From an uncultured Clostridia bacterium (lineage in GTDB: Bacteria > Bacillota > Clostridia > Christensenellales > Aristaeellaceae): a stretch of DNA of 45,683 nt. This document shows, piece after piece, positions 16,453 to 24,633 of this stretch. A program made the position numbers and the translations under genes. The notes below the pieces were generated by a model, which was not told the DNA's origin, searched no databases, and saw only the letters and a list, made by a program, of their open reading frames with translations. Location: the NCBI GenBank assembly GCA_946627565.1, contig CAMOVR010000011.1:1-45683 (forward strand), written 5' to 3'. Each line of letters starts with the position of its first letter. Position 1 is the stretch's first letter.

Positions 16453-17415
16453 ATGTCTCGTCCTTTGATCCGAATTCTTGCTGTGCTTGCCGTCCTGGCC
16501 TGCACGGTGTTTCTTGTGTCCGATTCTGTACCTCTGGCCGGTGCCGAAAGCCTGGAGTTTCCGGAGTTTTCCACACCTGCGCTGAACACAGCGAATGTGG
16601 AACCCCTGGAAATGTGCGAGATCGCACCGTATGCTCCAAATGCTGCCAGCTATCTGGAAGGCAATGCCGGATATCTTGACGATACCATCTCCGTGGAAAT
16701 CAAAACCATGGAGGCATATAACACCAAGGTTTTTCTGACCAGCATCACCATTGCGGATCCCACCCAGCTCAGGACGGCACCGGCCAAGGCGTCCTCCTTT
16801 GACAATGGGAAAACCAGCAAGACCACAGCCAATGCCGACATCATTGCTAAGCGTGCACGGGCCGTGCTGGCCATAAACGGGGACTATTTTGCTGACCGCA
16901 AGGAAGGGGTCATTGTCCGCAACGGCAACATGATCCGTTCGGCGGATTTCAGCGTCTTTGATGCCCTGATCATCGATACCGACGGGGACTTCCATATTCT
17001 CAAGACTCCCACTGAACAGGAATTCCAGAACTATGTCAGGGAGAAGGGAATTACCGTCATGCATTCCTTCTCCTTCGGCCCGGGCCTGATCATCAACGGG
17101 GAGAGGCAGACGGAATACAACGCCGGCACCATGGGCGGCAACAACAAGCGTGCCCAGAGGCAGGCCATATGCCAGACAGGTCCTCTTTCCTATCTGTGCG
17201 TTACCACCCACGGACCTGAGCAGAAGCCTTCCAAGGGCATGACCCTGGTGGAATTCGGCGACTTCCTGGAACAGCTGGGTGTTCAGAATGCCTACAATCT
17301 GGACGGCGGTTCCTCAACATGGCTGGTTCTCAACAATCAGAAGATCAACCACAAGAGCAAGCGCGGCGTGATGGACATCATCTACTTTGCCACCGCATCC
17401 GGCATGGAGGAGTAA
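16453..17415 (+). CDS. Secreted phosphodiester glycosidase (NAGPA) family protein
   Basis: A 320-residue exported protein with a signal peptide (residues 1-30, LAVLAVLACTVFLVS...LAGAES). The NAGPA domain follows: INGDYFADRKEGVIVRNG, HSFSFGPGLIINGE, RQAICQTG...VTTHGPE, GVQNAYNLDGGSSTWLV. These match the phosphodiester glycosidase family, which removes sugar groups attached through a phosphodiester. It differs from the paralogue at 12760 in lacking an N-terminal peptidoglycan-binding-like module. The start has GGAGGG 7 bases upstream. The stop codon is 3 bases before the next ATG (17419), so it is translationally linked to the Lgt-like gene. Confidence 0.88.
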   Translation: MSRPLIRILAVLAVLACTVFLVSDSVPLAGAESLEFPEFSTPALNTANVEPLEMCEIAPYAPNAASYLEGNAGYLDDTISVEIKTMEAYNTKVFLTSITIADPTQLRTAPAKASSFDNGKTSKTTANADIIAKRARAVLAINGDYFADRKEGVIVRNGNMIRSADFSVFDALIIDTDGDFHILKTPTEQEFQNYVREKGITVMHSFSFGPGLIINGERQTEYNAGTMGGNNKRAQRQAICQTGPLSYLCVTTHGPEQKPSKGMTLVEFGDFLEQLGVQNAYNLDGGSSTWLVLNNQKINHKSKRGVMDIIYFATASGMEE

Positions 17416-17418
17416 GAG

Positions 17419-18549
17419 ATGAGCGGCGAGATGGAAACACTCCTGCATCTGGGTCCCTTCACCGTGACGCCCTATTCTCTGATGATGGCACTGGCAGCCC
17501 TGGCAGGAATTATTGCCACCGGACTTGCCGGGAAAAAAAGACTGGCTGACCGGGCCTGGACACTGGCTGTCCTCTCCGTTCCGGCAGCCATCTTCGGCGG
17601 GCATTTTGCATGGTGCTGCGCCTTTTTCCCTGCCCTGGAATCGGACTACGGCGGATATACCTATTTCCTGAAGTTCAATGAGGGCGGGTACACCCTCTTT
17701 GGCGCCGTCTTTTTTGTGTTATTCCTGGCGGCGCTTCTGGCGAAAAGATGGAAGGTATCTGCAGGCCTTCTGCTGGACGTGCTGGCTCCGGGCAGCGCCC
17801 TGGCCATCTGCATCGGCAGGATTGCCGAATACTTCAACGGACAGGGTGTGGGGCAGTTCGTGGAGGAAGACGGACTGCGCATGTTCCCCTTTGCCGTGTG
17901 CACCTACGATGACGGCGAATGGTCAGAGTGGTATGTGGCGGTCTTTGTTTTTGAAGCCTTTGCAGCCCTGATCATGTTTGCCGTGGCTGTGTATCAGCTG
18001 AAGCGGGATCACCGGGACGGGTACCCGGGCGCCTTCTTTCTCATGCTGCTCTCTTCTACCCAGATCTTTCTTGAGCAGCTGCGAGCAGATGATCTGGTGC
18101 GCTTCGGCTTTGTCCGCTTTTCCCAGCTCTGCGGTCTTCTGATCCTGCTGGTCATGCTGTATATGAAGCTGAAAAGAAAGGGCTGGGGACCGGATACGGC
18201 CATATCCCTTACGCGCTTTCTCTCTGCCGTGGCCTGCGTGACCTTCATTGAGTTTGCCTTTGAAAAGCCTCAGTTTTATCCCTGGCTCATGGCATCCATC
18301 TTTGTGCTTGGCGCAAGCGTTCTTGTTTCAGCCATACGGGCGGAGAAACGGGGAGACGGAAAGACACTGGTTCGTTTCTCCCTCTGCGCTGTGTTCCTTC
18401 TGCTCTGTGCCGGCATGATCTTTGTGCTCACCCAGGGCTATGAAAATGAATGGACCTATCTGTTTGCCTTTATGGCCCTTTCCTGTCTGGTTATGGGCTT
18501 TGAGGCAGCCCCCGCAGCGAAAAAGGAGGCGGAACCGTGTATTATGTGA
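17419..18549 (+). CDS. Lgt-family (prolipoprotein diacylglyceryl transferase-like) membrane protein with C-terminal extension
   Basis: A 376-residue polytopic membrane protein. The N-terminal two thirds match the Lgt family: GPFTVTPYSLMMALA first helix, FGGHFAWCC (His as in the catalytic region), the IGRIAEYFNGQGVGQFVEEDG signature loop and a late FLEQLRADDLVRFGFVRFSQL segment. Lgt moves diacylglycerol from phosphatidylglycerol to lipoprotein cysteines. It carries about 100 extra residues with three further helices (about 275-360) that are not usual in Lgt, and its signature is divergent (the Arg-Ile-Gly-Asn pattern is changed), so it may be a specialised or inactive paralogue. No second lgt is in the window. 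The start has GGAGGAG upstream, 3 bases after the previous stop; the end overlaps the next gene by 13 bases. Confidence 0.75.
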   Translation: MSGEMETLLHLGPFTVTPYSLMMALAALAGIIATGLAGKKRLADRAWTLAVLSVPAAIFGGHFAWCCAFFPALESDYGGYTYFLKFNEGGYTLFGAVFFVLFLAALLAKRWKVSAGLLLDVLAPGSALAICIGRIAEYFNGQGVGQFVEEDGLRMFPFAVCTYDDGEWSEWYVAVFVFEAFAALIMFAVAVYQLKRDHRDGYPGAFFLMLLSSTQIFLEQLRADDLVRFGFVRFSQLCGLLILLVMLYMKLKRKGWGPDTAISLTRFLSAVACVTFIEFAFEKPQFYPWLMASIFVLGASVLVSAIRAEKRGDGKTLVRFSLCAVFLLLCAGMIFVLTQGYENEWTYLFAFMALSCLVMGFEAAPAAKKEAEPCIM

Positions 18550-19340
18550 CACATCCCCAGGGTCCCATAGACAACCTGCCGCCGGAGAACATTCTTCTGG
18601 CAGTGGATGAACTGAACAATGAAGCGGGCAGGGGACGGGTGATCTATCAGTACACACCCCACATGGATCCGGAATGTCCTGTGAATCTGTATTTTGACAT
18701 GAAGAGCTCTCTTGGAGCACGCTATGTTCTCCTGGGCGCCCTGATGGCCAGGGCAAGGCAGCTGCGGGAGATCGCACCGGATGTCCCGGCCAGGGTCTAT
18801 ACCATTGTGGATCCCCGGGACACGGAGAGCCAGGCGTTTTACACCTCCGCCGGCATGTCCCTGCAGAACGGTGAAATGATGGTGGAACTGAAGCGGCCGG
18901 AATATGAAAGCCGCATTCCCATGGGGGCAGAGGTGATTGCCCTGCCGCTGAACACCGATGAGGAAAAGCTGGCCTTCCTGACGCGGCTCAGCAACAATGA
19001 TATCCGGCACATCGATTTTTCCAGGCTTCAGCAGTTCTGCCGCTCACCCCATTTCCAGCTTCTTGGCATGGTAAGGGATAACCAGGTGGTTTCGGAACTG
19101 ATGATGGTGGGCAACGGGGATACCTGTGAGCTTATGGGCATTTACACCCATTCCGCATACCGCAGGCAGGGCCTTGCCAGAGCCCTGGTTCACCGGTCCA
19201 TGGAGATCCTTTCCATGGAGAACGCCAATCGTTTTGTGGCCCGGGTCATGACACGCTCCGGCCCTCAGATGGGGCTTATGCATGCCTTTCAGGCCCAGGA
19301 GCTTGAGATGATTGCTCTGTTCCCGGAGATGACTATGTAA
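18537..19340 (+). CDS. Double GNAT-fold acetyltransferase
   Basis: A 267-residue cytoplasmic protein with two GNAT-like halves. The N-terminal half (about 1-125) has a degenerate fold with DMKSSLGARYVLLGALMARARQL, while the C-terminal half (about 130-260) keeps the acetyl-CoA binding motif in YTHSAYRRQGLARALVHRSM (Q/RxxGxG/A-type loop) and an N-terminal lobe TRLSNNDIRHIDFSRLQQF. It probably transfers an acetyl group to an amine of unknown identity. The start is GTG at 18537 with AAAGGAGG 7 bases upstream, overlapping the Lgt-like gene by 13 bases, which implies translational coupling. Thymidine kinase follows 12 bases later. Confidence 0.78.
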   Translation: MYYVTHPQGPIDNLPPENILLAVDELNNEAGRGRVIYQYTPHMDPECPVNLYFDMKSSLGARYVLLGALMARARQLREIAPDVPARVYTIVDPRDTESQAFYTSAGMSLQNGEMMVELKRPEYESRIPMGAEVIALPLNTDEEKLAFLTRLSNNDIRHIDFSRLQQFCRSPHFQLLGMVRDNQVVSELMMVGNGDTCELMGIYTHSAYRRQGLARALVHRSMEILSMENANRFVARVMTRSGPQMGLMHAFQAQELEMIALFPEMTM

Positions 19341-19352
19341 AGGAGAAACATC

Positions 19353-19931
19353 ATGGCAAAACTCTACTACCGCTACGGTGCCATGGGATCATCCAAGACG
19401 GCAAACGCCATTATGGTGCAGTACAACTATGAAGAGCGGGGCCAGAGAGTCCTGATGGTCAAGCCCAGACTGGACACAAGGGACGGGGAAAGAACGGTTA
19501 TGAGCCGCTCCGGCCTGAAAACCGAATGCACCTTCATGGAAGAGATTGAGAGTATGGACCTGAAGGGCTATGCCTGCGTGATCGTGGACGAAGCCCAGTT
19601 CCTGACGAAACATCAGGTGGAGTTCCTGGTGCATGTGGTGGACGATCTGAACATCCCGGTGATCGCATATGGCCTGCGCACGGACTTTCAGGGCAACTTC
19701 TTTGAGGGAAGCCTCTGGCTCATGGCCTGGGCAGATACCATTGAGGAAGTGAAAACCATCTGCTGGTGCGGCAAGAAAGCTACATGCAATGCCCGGATCT
19801 TCAATGGAAAAGTGGTTAAGGAAGGGGATCAGATCCTGCTTGGAGGCAATTCCCAGTACATTTCCCTGTGCAGGAAACACTGGGCCAGCGGGAATGCGGG
19901 ATCTTTTCAGGATCTGCACCTGGGCAAGTAA
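19353..19931 (+). CDS. tdk: Thymidine kinase (type II)
   Basis: A 192-residue cytoplasmic enzyme that phosphorylates thymidine with ATP in nucleoside salvage. Motifs are complete: Walker A GAMGSSKT (9-16), VDEAQF with Glu80 as the likely catalytic base, YGLRTDFQG (106-114) and zinc ligands in CWCGKKATC (137-145) and LCRKHW near the end. Length is normal for the family. ATG at 19353 has AAGGAG 8 bases upstream. It is the last gene of the 16453 operon, an unusual place beside NAGPA and Lgt-like genes. About 190 non-coding bases follow before the tRNA. Confidence 0.93.
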   Translation: MAKLYYRYGAMGSSKTANAIMVQYNYEERGQRVLMVKPRLDTRDGERTVMSRSGLKTECTFMEEIESMDLKGYACVIVDEAQFLTKHQVEFLVHVVDDLNIPVIAYGLRTDFQGNFFEGSLWLMAWADTIEEVKTICWCGKKATCNARIFNGKVVKEGDQILLGGNSQYISLCRKHWASGNAGSFQDLHLGK

Positions 19932-20074
19932 AAAAGGGAGAAAAATATCCTGCAGTCACTTTGATGCAGAATACCACAGATTCTGATCCCTTAAAGGGAA
20001 ACGGACAGAAAAGGCAGGCGCTGCAAGGCTGGCCGGACATGGCGGAGACAGGGTGCCTTAAGAAAATTTACCGG

Positions 20075-20103
20075 TTGCAATTTCAGACATGCCGTGCTAC
20101 AAT
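20075..20103 (+). promoter_or_regulatory. Promoter of tRNA-Thr
   Basis: TTGCAA (20075-20080), 17-base spacer, TACAAT (20098-20103). The mature tRNA begins 17 bases beyond the -10. Confidence 0.75.
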
Positions 20104-20119
20104 ACCGCCTGTCGCCCGT

Positions 20120-20192
<73 letters not shown>

Positions 20193-20201
20193 CTTAAGAA
20201 A

Positions 20202-20236
20202 AATCCTCTGGAATTAAGCATTCCAGGGGATTTTTT
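20202..20236 (+). terminator. Terminator of tRNA-Thr
   Basis: AATCCTCTGGAAT (20202-20214) pairs with ATTCCAGGGGATT, one G-T pair, and is followed by a run of T (to 20236). Confidence 0.85.
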
Positions 20237-20447
20237 GTAACCTGGGGCAGCCCGGAAAAAGAAGGAAAACCGGTTCACTCACACATATACTCACACAAAG
20301 GGCACACTGGGGTATGCTGCCGGTAAAAGCTTCAGAGGATGATATGGTACATCTCTTGTGGCAAAGACCGCTTCATGCGGGTTTAAAGACCCGCTTGACA
20401 GGTCCATGAATCTGTAGTTGAATAATCGAAAAAAGGAGGACATGAAA

Positions 20448-20948
20448 ATGAGAAGGTTTTTTTGTCTGCTGATGCTTTCAGCACTGATTCTTACAACGGG
20501 ATGCATGGGGGCCGCCTGCGGGGAAGTCATCCCCGCCCAGGAACCCGGGCAGCAGATCGGGTACATTGCCGTGGTGCTGTGTGAAGAACTCACCATGCGT
20601 CAGAAGCCGGATGCTTCATCCGGCCGGGTGAAAACCCTGCATTTCGGCGATATGCCCATCGTGGTAGGTGCTGATTCGGTTCAGGGACCCCAGGAAGAAA
20701 ACGGGTTTTTATACTGCGTGCTGGGGGATGCAGAAGACTCGCCCAGCGGGTGGATCAGGGCAGACTATATTTTTATCAACCCGGCCTGGTACATAACCGA
20801 AAAGGATACCGCGGTATACGCCTGGGATGATCTGTCCGCGCCAAAGGTTGCCATGCTTGACAAAGACACCCGGCTTCCCATTCTGAAGGAGGAAGGCGAC
20901 TGGTATCTGGTCAGTCTCCGGGGAGCAGTCGGATGGATTCACAAGTGA
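20448..20948 (+). CDS. SH3-domain lipoprotein
   Basis: A 166-residue exported protein. Residues 1-20 form a lipoprotein signal ending in LTTGC, so it is probably anchored to the membrane through Cys. Two SH3-type (SH3_3) modules follow: residues about 42-100 (AVVLCEELTMRQKPDASSGRVKTLHFGDMPIVV, closing GWIRADYI) and 105-166 (TAVYAWDDLSAPKVAMLDKDTRLPILKEEGDWYLVSLRGAVGWIHK). Such domains usually bind cell-wall peptides or glycans. The start is taken as the ATG at 20448, 7-8 bases after AGGAGGA; the ATG at 20442 is too close to that site. It is followed, 88 bases later, by another secreted protein gene on the same strand. Confidence 0.85.
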   Translation: MRRFFCLLMLSALILTTGCMGAACGEVIPAQEPGQQIGYIAVVLCEELTMRQKPDASSGRVKTLHFGDMPIVVGADSVQGPQEENGFLYCVLGDAEDSPSGWIRADYIFINPAWYITEKDTAVYAWDDLSAPKVAMLDKDTRLPILKEEGDWYLVSLRGAVGWIHK

Positions 20949-21036
20949 TCCGGATGCATGCGTTTAAGAAACGGACACCGGGGAACTGTTTGGATACCGC
21001 TGCAACCATCTGAAACAAAGTGTTTGGGAGAAAAAG

Positions 21037-22545
21037 ATGAAGAAGCTTATTTGTCTGATATTGACAGTATGTCTTACATGCACCTGCCTGCTTTGCAGTG
21101 CACTCTCTGAAGCACAGGCATGGACACGGCAGGGATACTTCCAGGACGAAAACGGCAACACTCTTCTGGTGGATCTCTCGGAAACGGAAGGCTATGAAGG
21201 ATGGTCTGTTTCCCTGACACTGGAAGAAGAGACACTGGGCTGGATCCTCAAACAGGAAGGCAGTACGCTTAAGGGTAATCTCAGAGGCTGGGATGAAACT
21301 GCAGAACCTTTCATGGTTACGGTTTCTGAAGAGGGCGATGACGACCTGAAGCTTGAAACAGAAGACGGCAGGGAGTATCACTTCAAAGCCTATGAACTGC
21401 CGGAGATTTCCTTCACGGTTACGCTCCTTACAGAGGGATGGGGCGAGATCGCATACACAGAAGGGGAAAACCGGCCCGAATTTGATCCGGACTATCCTGT
21501 ACAGTCCGCCTACATCGGTCTGACAGAACCCGCCGTATACACGTTTGCCGCTTTGCCGCATGCGGGAAATCTTTTTGAAAAGTGGACAAAGAACGGGGAA
21601 GACTATTCCACCGAGCCGCAGATCACGGTTCTTGTGGATGAAAGCGCCGAATACACGGCTGTTTTCAGTGAAGATCCGGACTGGAACAACCCGGTGATGA
21701 GCTACATGGGGGAATATCAGTCTGACCGGGCCAATGCTGTGGTGGAATGCTTTTCCTATGATGAGGCATGGATTACCATTGACTGGGCCAGCAGTGCCTC
21801 GGAAGTGACACGCTGGATCATTGACGGCCGGCTGGATACGGAAACCATGACCGTCACCTATGAAAACGGCAGCAAGGTGAACCTTGTCTACGACGAAGAA
21901 GGCAATATCGTAAACGAAGAATACGAATATACGGACGGCACCGGTGTCATCACCTTTCTCAGCGTCAAAATGTTTACATGGACGGATCATCAGTCCGAAT
22001 CCGGGGAGGTTATGCCCTTTAAAAGAGTCGGGTATATCCATGATCCCAGGGTGAACCCGAAGGCCATGGAGGATATCGTGGAAAACCCGGATGCTGTCTA
22101 CGGTTTTTCACCCGATCCCGCGTCCAAACGGCTGGGTGCTTACGCCGAATTTGACTGGACGGATCTCGAATTTGTCGCAGGTGCACGGGAGATTCGCATA
22201 GCCTACCACAAAACCATGAAATCCCTGACGGATATCATCTACAGGATGAGAGAAGAAGGCGCGTCCACAGAGGAGATGGCAAGGGCTGTTTCTGAGGAGA
22301 GAAACCGGCTGCGCCTGGCTTCCTATGAGAATGACCCGGATGGAATGGCCGCTGTCAGAAAGAGCAATCTGGAAACCTATGGCCACGAAGAGGGACCAAC
22401 GCCGGATGAACTGTTTGAGAAGTATGGATCCTGGGCCACCGTCCTGCAGAAAGCCTTCAGCACCCACATGGGCATGGATGCCTGCTGCGGCCTGTATGAT
22501 GAATTCTACTGGCTGTATGTGGAACTCGGTCTCGCAACTGACTGA
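21037..22545 (+). CDS. Secreted protein with InlB-like beta-grasp repeat, function unknown
   Basis: A 502-residue exported protein with a signal peptide (MKKLICLILTVCLTCTCLLCSA, cleaved near SEAQA; a Cys pair in it leaves a lipoprotein possible). Residues about 125-210 resemble a divergent InlB B-repeat/bacterial-repeat module (FTVTLLTEGWGEIAYTEGENRP...FEKWTKNGEDYSTEPQITVLVDESAEYTAVFSE). Residues about 225-330 form another beta-rich unit. Residues about 385-495 are helical, rich in Glu, Arg and Met (IAYHKTMKSLTDIIYRMREEG...). The final family is not recognised. The start at 21037 has GGGAG 7 bases upstream. It is probably co-transcribed with the SH3 lipoprotein, as both are secreted and lie in tandem before the terminator at 22551. 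Confidence 0.72.
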   Translation: MKKLICLILTVCLTCTCLLCSALSEAQAWTRQGYFQDENGNTLLVDLSETEGYEGWSVSLTLEEETLGWILKQEGSTLKGNLRGWDETAEPFMVTVSEEGDDDLKLETEDGREYHFKAYELPEISFTVTLLTEGWGEIAYTEGENRPEFDPDYPVQSAYIGLTEPAVYTFAALPHAGNLFEKWTKNGEDYSTEPQITVLVDESAEYTAVFSEDPDWNNPVMSYMGEYQSDRANAVVECFSYDEAWITIDWASSASEVTRWIIDGRLDTETMTVTYENGSKVNLVYDEEGNIVNEEYEYTDGTGVITFLSVKMFTWTDHQSESGEVMPFKRVGYIHDPRVNPKAMEDIVENPDAVYGFSPDPASKRLGAYAEFDWTDLEFVAGAREIRIAYHKTMKSLTDIIYRMREEGASTEEMARAVSEERNRLRLASYENDPDGMAAVRKSNLETYGHEEGPTPDELFEKYGSWATVLQKAFSTHMGMDACCGLYDEFYWLYVELGLATD

Positions 22546-22550
22546 CACAG

Positions 22551-22582
22551 AAAAACCCTGGAGCGTATCTGCTCCAGGGTTT
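22551..22582. terminator. Bidirectional terminator between convergent genes
   Basis: A perfect 12-base stem, AAACCCTGGAGC (22553-22564) with GCTCCAGGGTTT (22571-22582) and a 6-base loop. On the minus strand it is followed by TTTTTC, so it serves the GT2 operon best; on the plus strand it follows the secreted-protein stop codon. Confidence 0.8.
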
Positions 22583-22598
22583 ACTTGATGCCAGGGTT

Positions 22599-23555
22599 TC
22601 AGCCGTTCTGTTCCTTCTGATTTTTGAGGCGCATGTTTCTGTCCTGCCAGTCAATATACACAAAGAAGATGCCGTGGCGCAGCCAGGCCAGGGCTTTCTG
22701 GCCGGCTGTGTATGTATCCCATTTTGCCCGGTCCATATAGGCATTGAGACCGCCCCGCTTAAGGGCGTTGTAGACACCCTGGAGCGGACCGTAGCGGTGG
22801 TCATGAGGGAAGATACAGTGGTCATAGACGCTGATCAGGTCCTTCATGAAGTTTATGCCATAGTTGCCTGCGCCGGAATTGTTCAGCCTGTAATAGATCA
22901 GGGCGTCATCCCAGAAGGCGATCTTTACTCCCTTCAGGCACAGGTGAATCCAGTAGGGGTAGTCTTCCATAAGGCGGGAGATGGAAGTATCGTAGTACCC
23001 GTATGTTTCAAACAGTTCCTTTTTCGCAAACCAGGCGGGGGCAGGCAGACAGTTGCGGGCAAACAGTCTGCCCAGCAGCTGCTCCGGCGTCATCTGACGG
23101 AGAACATCGTAATCTTCCGCACTGGAGGCAAGGTGCCGGACAATATCCCCTTCCGGTGTCAGCCCCAGAATGCGGCAGAACCCGATGAGGCAGCCGCTTT
23201 CCTCCAGCAGCTCCACGTAGCGGCTCAGGGCATGGTCATCCGTCAGGGTATCCCCGGGGGAAAGGTCCTTGATATATTCTCCCCGGCCCAGGCTGTAGCC
23301 GTTGTTGCAGTTGGCGACCGTACCCTTGTTTTCCGGCATGTGGCTGTAGACGATGTCCACAATGTTTGTCCTTCTGCGCTCCTCTGCAAAGGCCTTAAGG
23401 GAAGGAAACTCCCTGTCCCACTCCGGGGATCCGTCATCTGAGATGACGATCTCAATCCAGGGGTAATCCTGCCTGAACACACATTCCAGCGTCTCCCGGA
23501 CCGCCGGGAAATTCCGGTACATGGGGACGATGAGGGAAATCCATTTTTCCTGCAT
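22599..23555 (-). CDS. Family 2 glycosyltransferase
   Basis: A 318-residue cytoplasmic/membrane-associated enzyme with the GT-A/GT2 fold: ISLIVPMYRNFPAVRETLECVFRQDYPWIEIVISDDGSPEWD, then NKGTVANCNNGYSLGRGEYIKDLSPGDTL, in which SPGDTL stands in the DxD region. Later segments (LMEDYPYWIHLC, IAFWDDALIYYRL) match the acceptor half. It transfers a sugar from a nucleotide donor, sugar unknown. The start is ATG 23555, 7 bases after GGGAG; a start 18 bases earlier lacks a ribosome site. It is the last gene of a minus-strand operon after the GNAT-like and methyltransferase genes, in the surface-glycan region. Confidence 0.9.
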   Translation of the reverse strand: MQEKWISLIVPMYRNFPAVRETLECVFRQDYPWIEIVISDDGSPEWDREFPSLKAFAEERRRTNIVDIVYSHMPENKGTVANCNNGYSLGRGEYIKDLSPGDTLTDDHALSRYVELLEESGCLIGFCRILGLTPEGDIVRHLASSAEDYDVLRQMTPEQLLGRLFARNCLPAPAWFAKKELFETYGYYDTSISRLMEDYPYWIHLCLKGVKIAFWDDALIYYRLNNSGAGNYGINFMKDLISVYDHCIFPHDHRYGPLQGVYNALKRGGLNAYMDRAKWDTYTAGQKALAWLRHGIFFVYIDWQDRNMRLKNQKEQNG

Positions 23556-23646
23556 GCTGTCACTCCCATCCATTTTTGGGCCCGCCTGCCCGTTTAAGGA
23601 AACAAACCGAAACCGTTTTCCCGGCCGCAGCGGCCGTGCTCCGGTC

Positions 23647-24633
23647 TCAGGTATAGTTCTTCCAGTAGGTCCGGTTGACCATATGCTTGCTGCCGTAGGA
23701 TTCCTTGTTGCGGATCAGGCCCATGTTCAGCACACGGCCGTGGTCCTCCGTGGAGATGCCCCAGGACAGGGCACGGTAGCCGTCATCCTTGGCCTGCTGG
23801 ATCACCCGGTAGTACAGATAGGTGATGGGGCTGTACTCGGTGAAGTGGAAATCGGCGGAGAGGTACTGGGCATGGATGACATCGCCGTAGACGTACATCA
23901 TACCGCCGGCCATCATGGCTTCATGCTGGAAAACGCCATAGAAGCGGATGTTGTCGGGGATGCGGACCCTGAGGTCGATGATCTCGGAAACGGAATGGAC
24001 AGGTGAGACCCCGTACTTGCTCAGGTTGATGGTGAGCAGCTTATGAAATTCCTCCAGTTCCCTGTCCTGGGTCAGGGGGCGGAAGGTAAGGCCGTATTCC
24101 TGGCATTTGCGGATGTTGCGGACCTTGTTGCGGTCAAACCTGGCCATGACATCCTCCGGGAACTCGGTCAGGTCCACGTAGGTATTGAGCTCACAGTAGT
24201 TGTCAAAACCATGCTGGGTCAGGACATACTGAAGCAGGTCGCTGCGCTGATGTGCGTGAATATCCGCGGTGATCCTGAGGACCACCCGCTGGTCGTCATG
24301 TTCCTTCCAGTATTCTTCCAGGGCATCCACAATGGAAATGACCCGCTCGGCGGTATAGGCATCATTCCTCACCACAATGCCGCCGTAGGAGGCACCCCGG
24401 TGGGAGTAGAAGCAGGGTTTGCCCTCATCAGTGATCCGGCAGGCGGGCACCACGGCTACCAGCCGGTTCTTTTCGTTGTACACCAGCAGGGAACTGTCCT
24501 CAAAACGGTCTTTGGGGTGATAGTTGAGGAAGTTCCTGGTCTGCATGAAGGTGCCGTTCACGCTGCGGTTTAAGACAAAATCGTCCCAGATTGGGGCAAG
24601 ATCGTCGGAATAGGGTCGGATCAAATCACTCAT
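23647..24633 (-). CDS. FemAB/GNAT-like acyltransferase
   Basis: A 328-residue cytoplasmic protein built of two GNAT-like lobes as in FemAB and BioF2-type (Acetyltransf_6) enzymes. It starts IRPYSDDLAPIWDDFVLNRSVNGTFMQTRNFLNYHP, and keeps VARFDRNKVRNIRKCQEYGLTF-like and SPITYLYYRVIQQAKDDGYRALSWGISTEDHGR-like segments typical of this group, in which the last part forms the acyl-donor pocket. Members add amino acids to peptidoglycan or acyl groups to sugars. The neighbours (methyltransferase, GT2, and the aminotransferase operon to the right) favour N-acylation of an amino sugar in a glycan, which is inference. It overlaps the methyltransferase gene by 8 bases, so it is co-translated with it. 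Confidence 0.8.
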   Translation of the reverse strand: MSDLIRPYSDDLAPIWDDFVLNRSVNGTFMQTRNFLNYHPKDRFEDSSLLVYNEKNRLVAVVPACRITDEGKPCFYSHRGASYGGIVVRNDAYTAERVISIVDALEEYWKEHDDQRVVLRITADIHAHQRSDLLQYVLTQHGFDNYCELNTYVDLTEFPEDVMARFDRNKVRNIRKCQEYGLTFRPLTQDRELEEFHKLLTINLSKYGVSPVHSVSEIIDLRVRIPDNIRFYGVFQHEAMMAGGMMYVYGDVIHAQYLSADFHFTEYSPITYLYYRVIQQAKDDGYRALSWGISTEDHGRVLNMGLIRNKESYGSKHMVNRTYWKNYT

